Below are positions 62,263 through 64,000 of a stretch of DNA of 64,000 nt, in pieces. Position numbers and translations under genes: made by a program. The notes beneath the pieces are model-generated. The model made no database searches. It was not told the DNA's origin and saw only the letters and a list, made by a program, of their open reading frames with translations. Numbering within the stretch: the stretch's first letter is position 1; every line of letters begins with the position of its first letter. This stretch comes from Takifugu bimaculatus (lineage: Eukaryota > Chordata > Actinopteri > Tetraodontiformes > Tetraodontidae): positions 8,296,770 through 8,360,769 of the forward strand of contig CP034993.1 in assembly GCA_004026145.2 (NCBI GenBank), written 5' to 3'.

Positions 62263-64000
62263 CTGTTGGAAGCACCATAGTTTGTCAAGGTGCCAAATGT
62301 AATGATAAGCATTTTTTTTCCCCCCGCTTTCAACGCACTCATGCTGTAAGACGCCGCTCATCTGCTGGTCAGCGTTTCCTCTGAAGAATGTGCTTGTGCG
62401 CCATAAGTGGACAGTCTTTTTGGGGTTTTATTTCCCCTCCCGGTTTTGTTGAGTTCAGAGCTTGTAGAGCACAGATTCATGGCTCTGTCTCTCCAGAGAG
62501 ACGCGTTTGAAAAGACGGTGTAAATGAAACCGAGCAGGAATGTTTCTTGATGTCTGAAATTTAGTGTCGCGTGAATAAAATAGCTCACCGGTGTGCAGTA
62601 TTAAACACACTCACACAGCCCGAGGGTGAGCAGAGCCACCGTATTCCTCACCTCGCGTGTACCCCTGAGCTCTCAGCTGGAGCTTTTTCACCCCTTATTG
62701 CTGGATGGAAAACGGCGAGTGGACTCGGAACACAGAAACACATCCAGGAGGGCGGGGGGAGGAAAACATGTCTGCAATGCGCACACTGACATTTTTGGTC
62801 ACAGTCGCGTAAGAGTGTGATTAGCAGAGGTTGTGCTGTCTCTAATTAGCGTTGTGTTTCCTGTGTGTGATGAGGCTGGAAAGTCTTAGCTCAGAGGAAG
62901 GTGTGACGGCCGGGGAGAGGAGAGGAACGGCAATTAGGGCTTTTCTTAAAGGCCTCCTCGGACTCCCACCACACCCCCCCAGCTTACACACACACACACA
63001 CAGATTAACAGTTAACATGCAGTTGCCACAGTATGTAAACCGCAAACACACACACACACTCACCGTATTCAGGATATGCACATGCTCACACCCCCCGTCC
63101 CTGCCATCCAGGCCCCCTCATTGCCACAGTAACGGGTCCCCGGAGACCGCCGGAGACCGTCGGACACGCAGGACACGGGAAGGCGAGTCCCCCAGCTCTG
63201 GTTATATATACAATTGCGTCCACACTGCTCTTTAATCCTTCATCATCATCATCCTCGTCTCTCTCGACATGCTGCAATATCAGTTTGGACTTAAGGGCCG
63301 AATATTAAACACAAAGTGAGAGATTATTTTGACATTAAACAGGGTTGAAAGGCACAGACAGGTTTCATTCAGTCCCTAAATTCACACGCCGAGTTCCTTA
63401 AAAACCTAAACTATAAACAACCAAAACCAAAAAATAAGAATGAGCGATTATTTATGAACGATGAAAGCGCATAATAAAGATTTCATTGTATAGAGAGAGC
63501 AAGAAAGATCTTAGAGATCTTAGTAAATCCAATTTTGAATGACTCCTCTCAGCTGATGCAGGTGTGGTTCCGACATGAGAAATGACTCGGTGGGAATAAC
63601 CTGTTTGAATAGAGGTTAAGTTAAAACACTGGAACACAGAACTCGTATGGTTCTGCCCCTCCTGCTTGTGCCCACACACAGATCTCAGTCTTTAGAACGT
63701 CCTCAGTCCCTCTGAACCGCGTCCTCTCCACCGGCTCACACCAGCCACCACCCGCCCGCCGTATGGATCCAGAAAGCGATCCGGCGCGAGCGGCCGGCGC
63801 TCCAGAAATGCCACCTGATTAAAGACATTCCTCCTCCTGTGTGAAAAGAAAGGTCTGCTCTGTTTTCATCCCTCCTGTTTTTCATCCCGGCTCACTCCTC
63901 TGTGTCTGTCCTTGAAAATGAAACGGCTGATCCCAGGACGGCTCCTTTAATTAAACCCAACAAAATAATCACAGCTCCAAAATTCAGACTTTTATTTGAT

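Larger units (their letters stand above)
61994..64000 (+). other. dennd1b: Intron after w18 (continues beyond window)
   Basis: No further dennd1b exon is recognisable; the SLDGAL-type block expected next was not found and is presumably downstream. It contains the (CA)n at 61998-62089, (CT)n at 62231-62259 and CA patches near 62989-63001 and 63048-63059. An open frame near 63111-63300 has no phase or homology support. Confidence 0.75.

Noticed and set aside
63111..63300. Open frame PLIATVTGPRRPPETVG... after a CATCCAG acceptor-like site
   Set aside because: The frame required by exon w18 (phase 0) hits a stop within seven codons, and the other frame has no resemblance to DENND1B.
1..64000. 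CRISPR arrays, prokaryotic defence or mobile systems, tRNA or rRNA genes
   Set aside because: Only dinucleotide and homopolymer repeats are present. There are no spaced palindromic repeats, no transposase-like frames, and no cloverleaf or rRNA signatures.

Overview
The window is vertebrate nuclear DNA, most likely from a teleost fish. It has long introns with GT-AG borders and many (CA)n/(TG)n and (CT)n microsatellites. Its one gene has exons that match the vertebrate DENN-domain gene DENND1B. I see no bacterial-type genes, operons, CRISPR arrays, rRNA or tRNA. The apparent long open frames are chance products of CT-, CA- and GA-rich intron sequence.

The gene lies on the + strand and is partial at both ends. 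I assembled 18 coding exons by hand, from 6427 to 61993. They join without a frame break into 1382 nt, which is 460 full codons plus two bases of a split first codon. The product runs from inside the uDENN module (DPTVLWSFPQDHTDQ) through cDENN and dDENN into the basic and acidic linker that follows. The start codon exon(s) must lie upstream of base 1, and the C-terminal exons downstream of base 64000. DENND1 proteins are guanine-nucleotide exchange factors for Rab35 at clathrin-coated and endosomal membranes. Assignment to DENND1B rather than DENND1A or DENND1C rests on paralogue-specific segments such as HSYFIAPDINGLPTIPES, QSTATGNGVARAFLRAQAAL and FIDGRLAKLNAGRGFSD.

Layout: 1-6426 is intron upstream of the first visible exon. 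6427-6470 is coding exon w1, followed by a 15.7 kb intron full of simple repeats. Exons w2-w8 lie between 22196 and 33595 (rest of uDENN, start of cDENN). Exons w9-w11 lie between 40515 and 42965 (rest of cDENN). Exons w12-w13 lie between 50182 and 53455 (dDENN). Exons w14-w18 lie between 58457 and 61993 (end of the DENN region and linker). The last 2 kb is intron.

The non-coding part holds several points of interest. There are candidate conserved non-coding blocks rich in TAAT, octamer and CCAAT motifs. There are three CTCF-like motifs, all on the minus strand. CA or UG repeats sit just behind three 5' splice sites. Exon w6 has an in-frame tandem 3' splice site. A short segment present in mammalian DENND1 proteins between w16 and w17 appears to be missing. 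From memory, human DENND1B neighbours the developmental regulator LHX9, so intronic enhancers serving a neighbour are plausible; this is inference. I found no convincing undescribed system, and the findings are graded accordingly.
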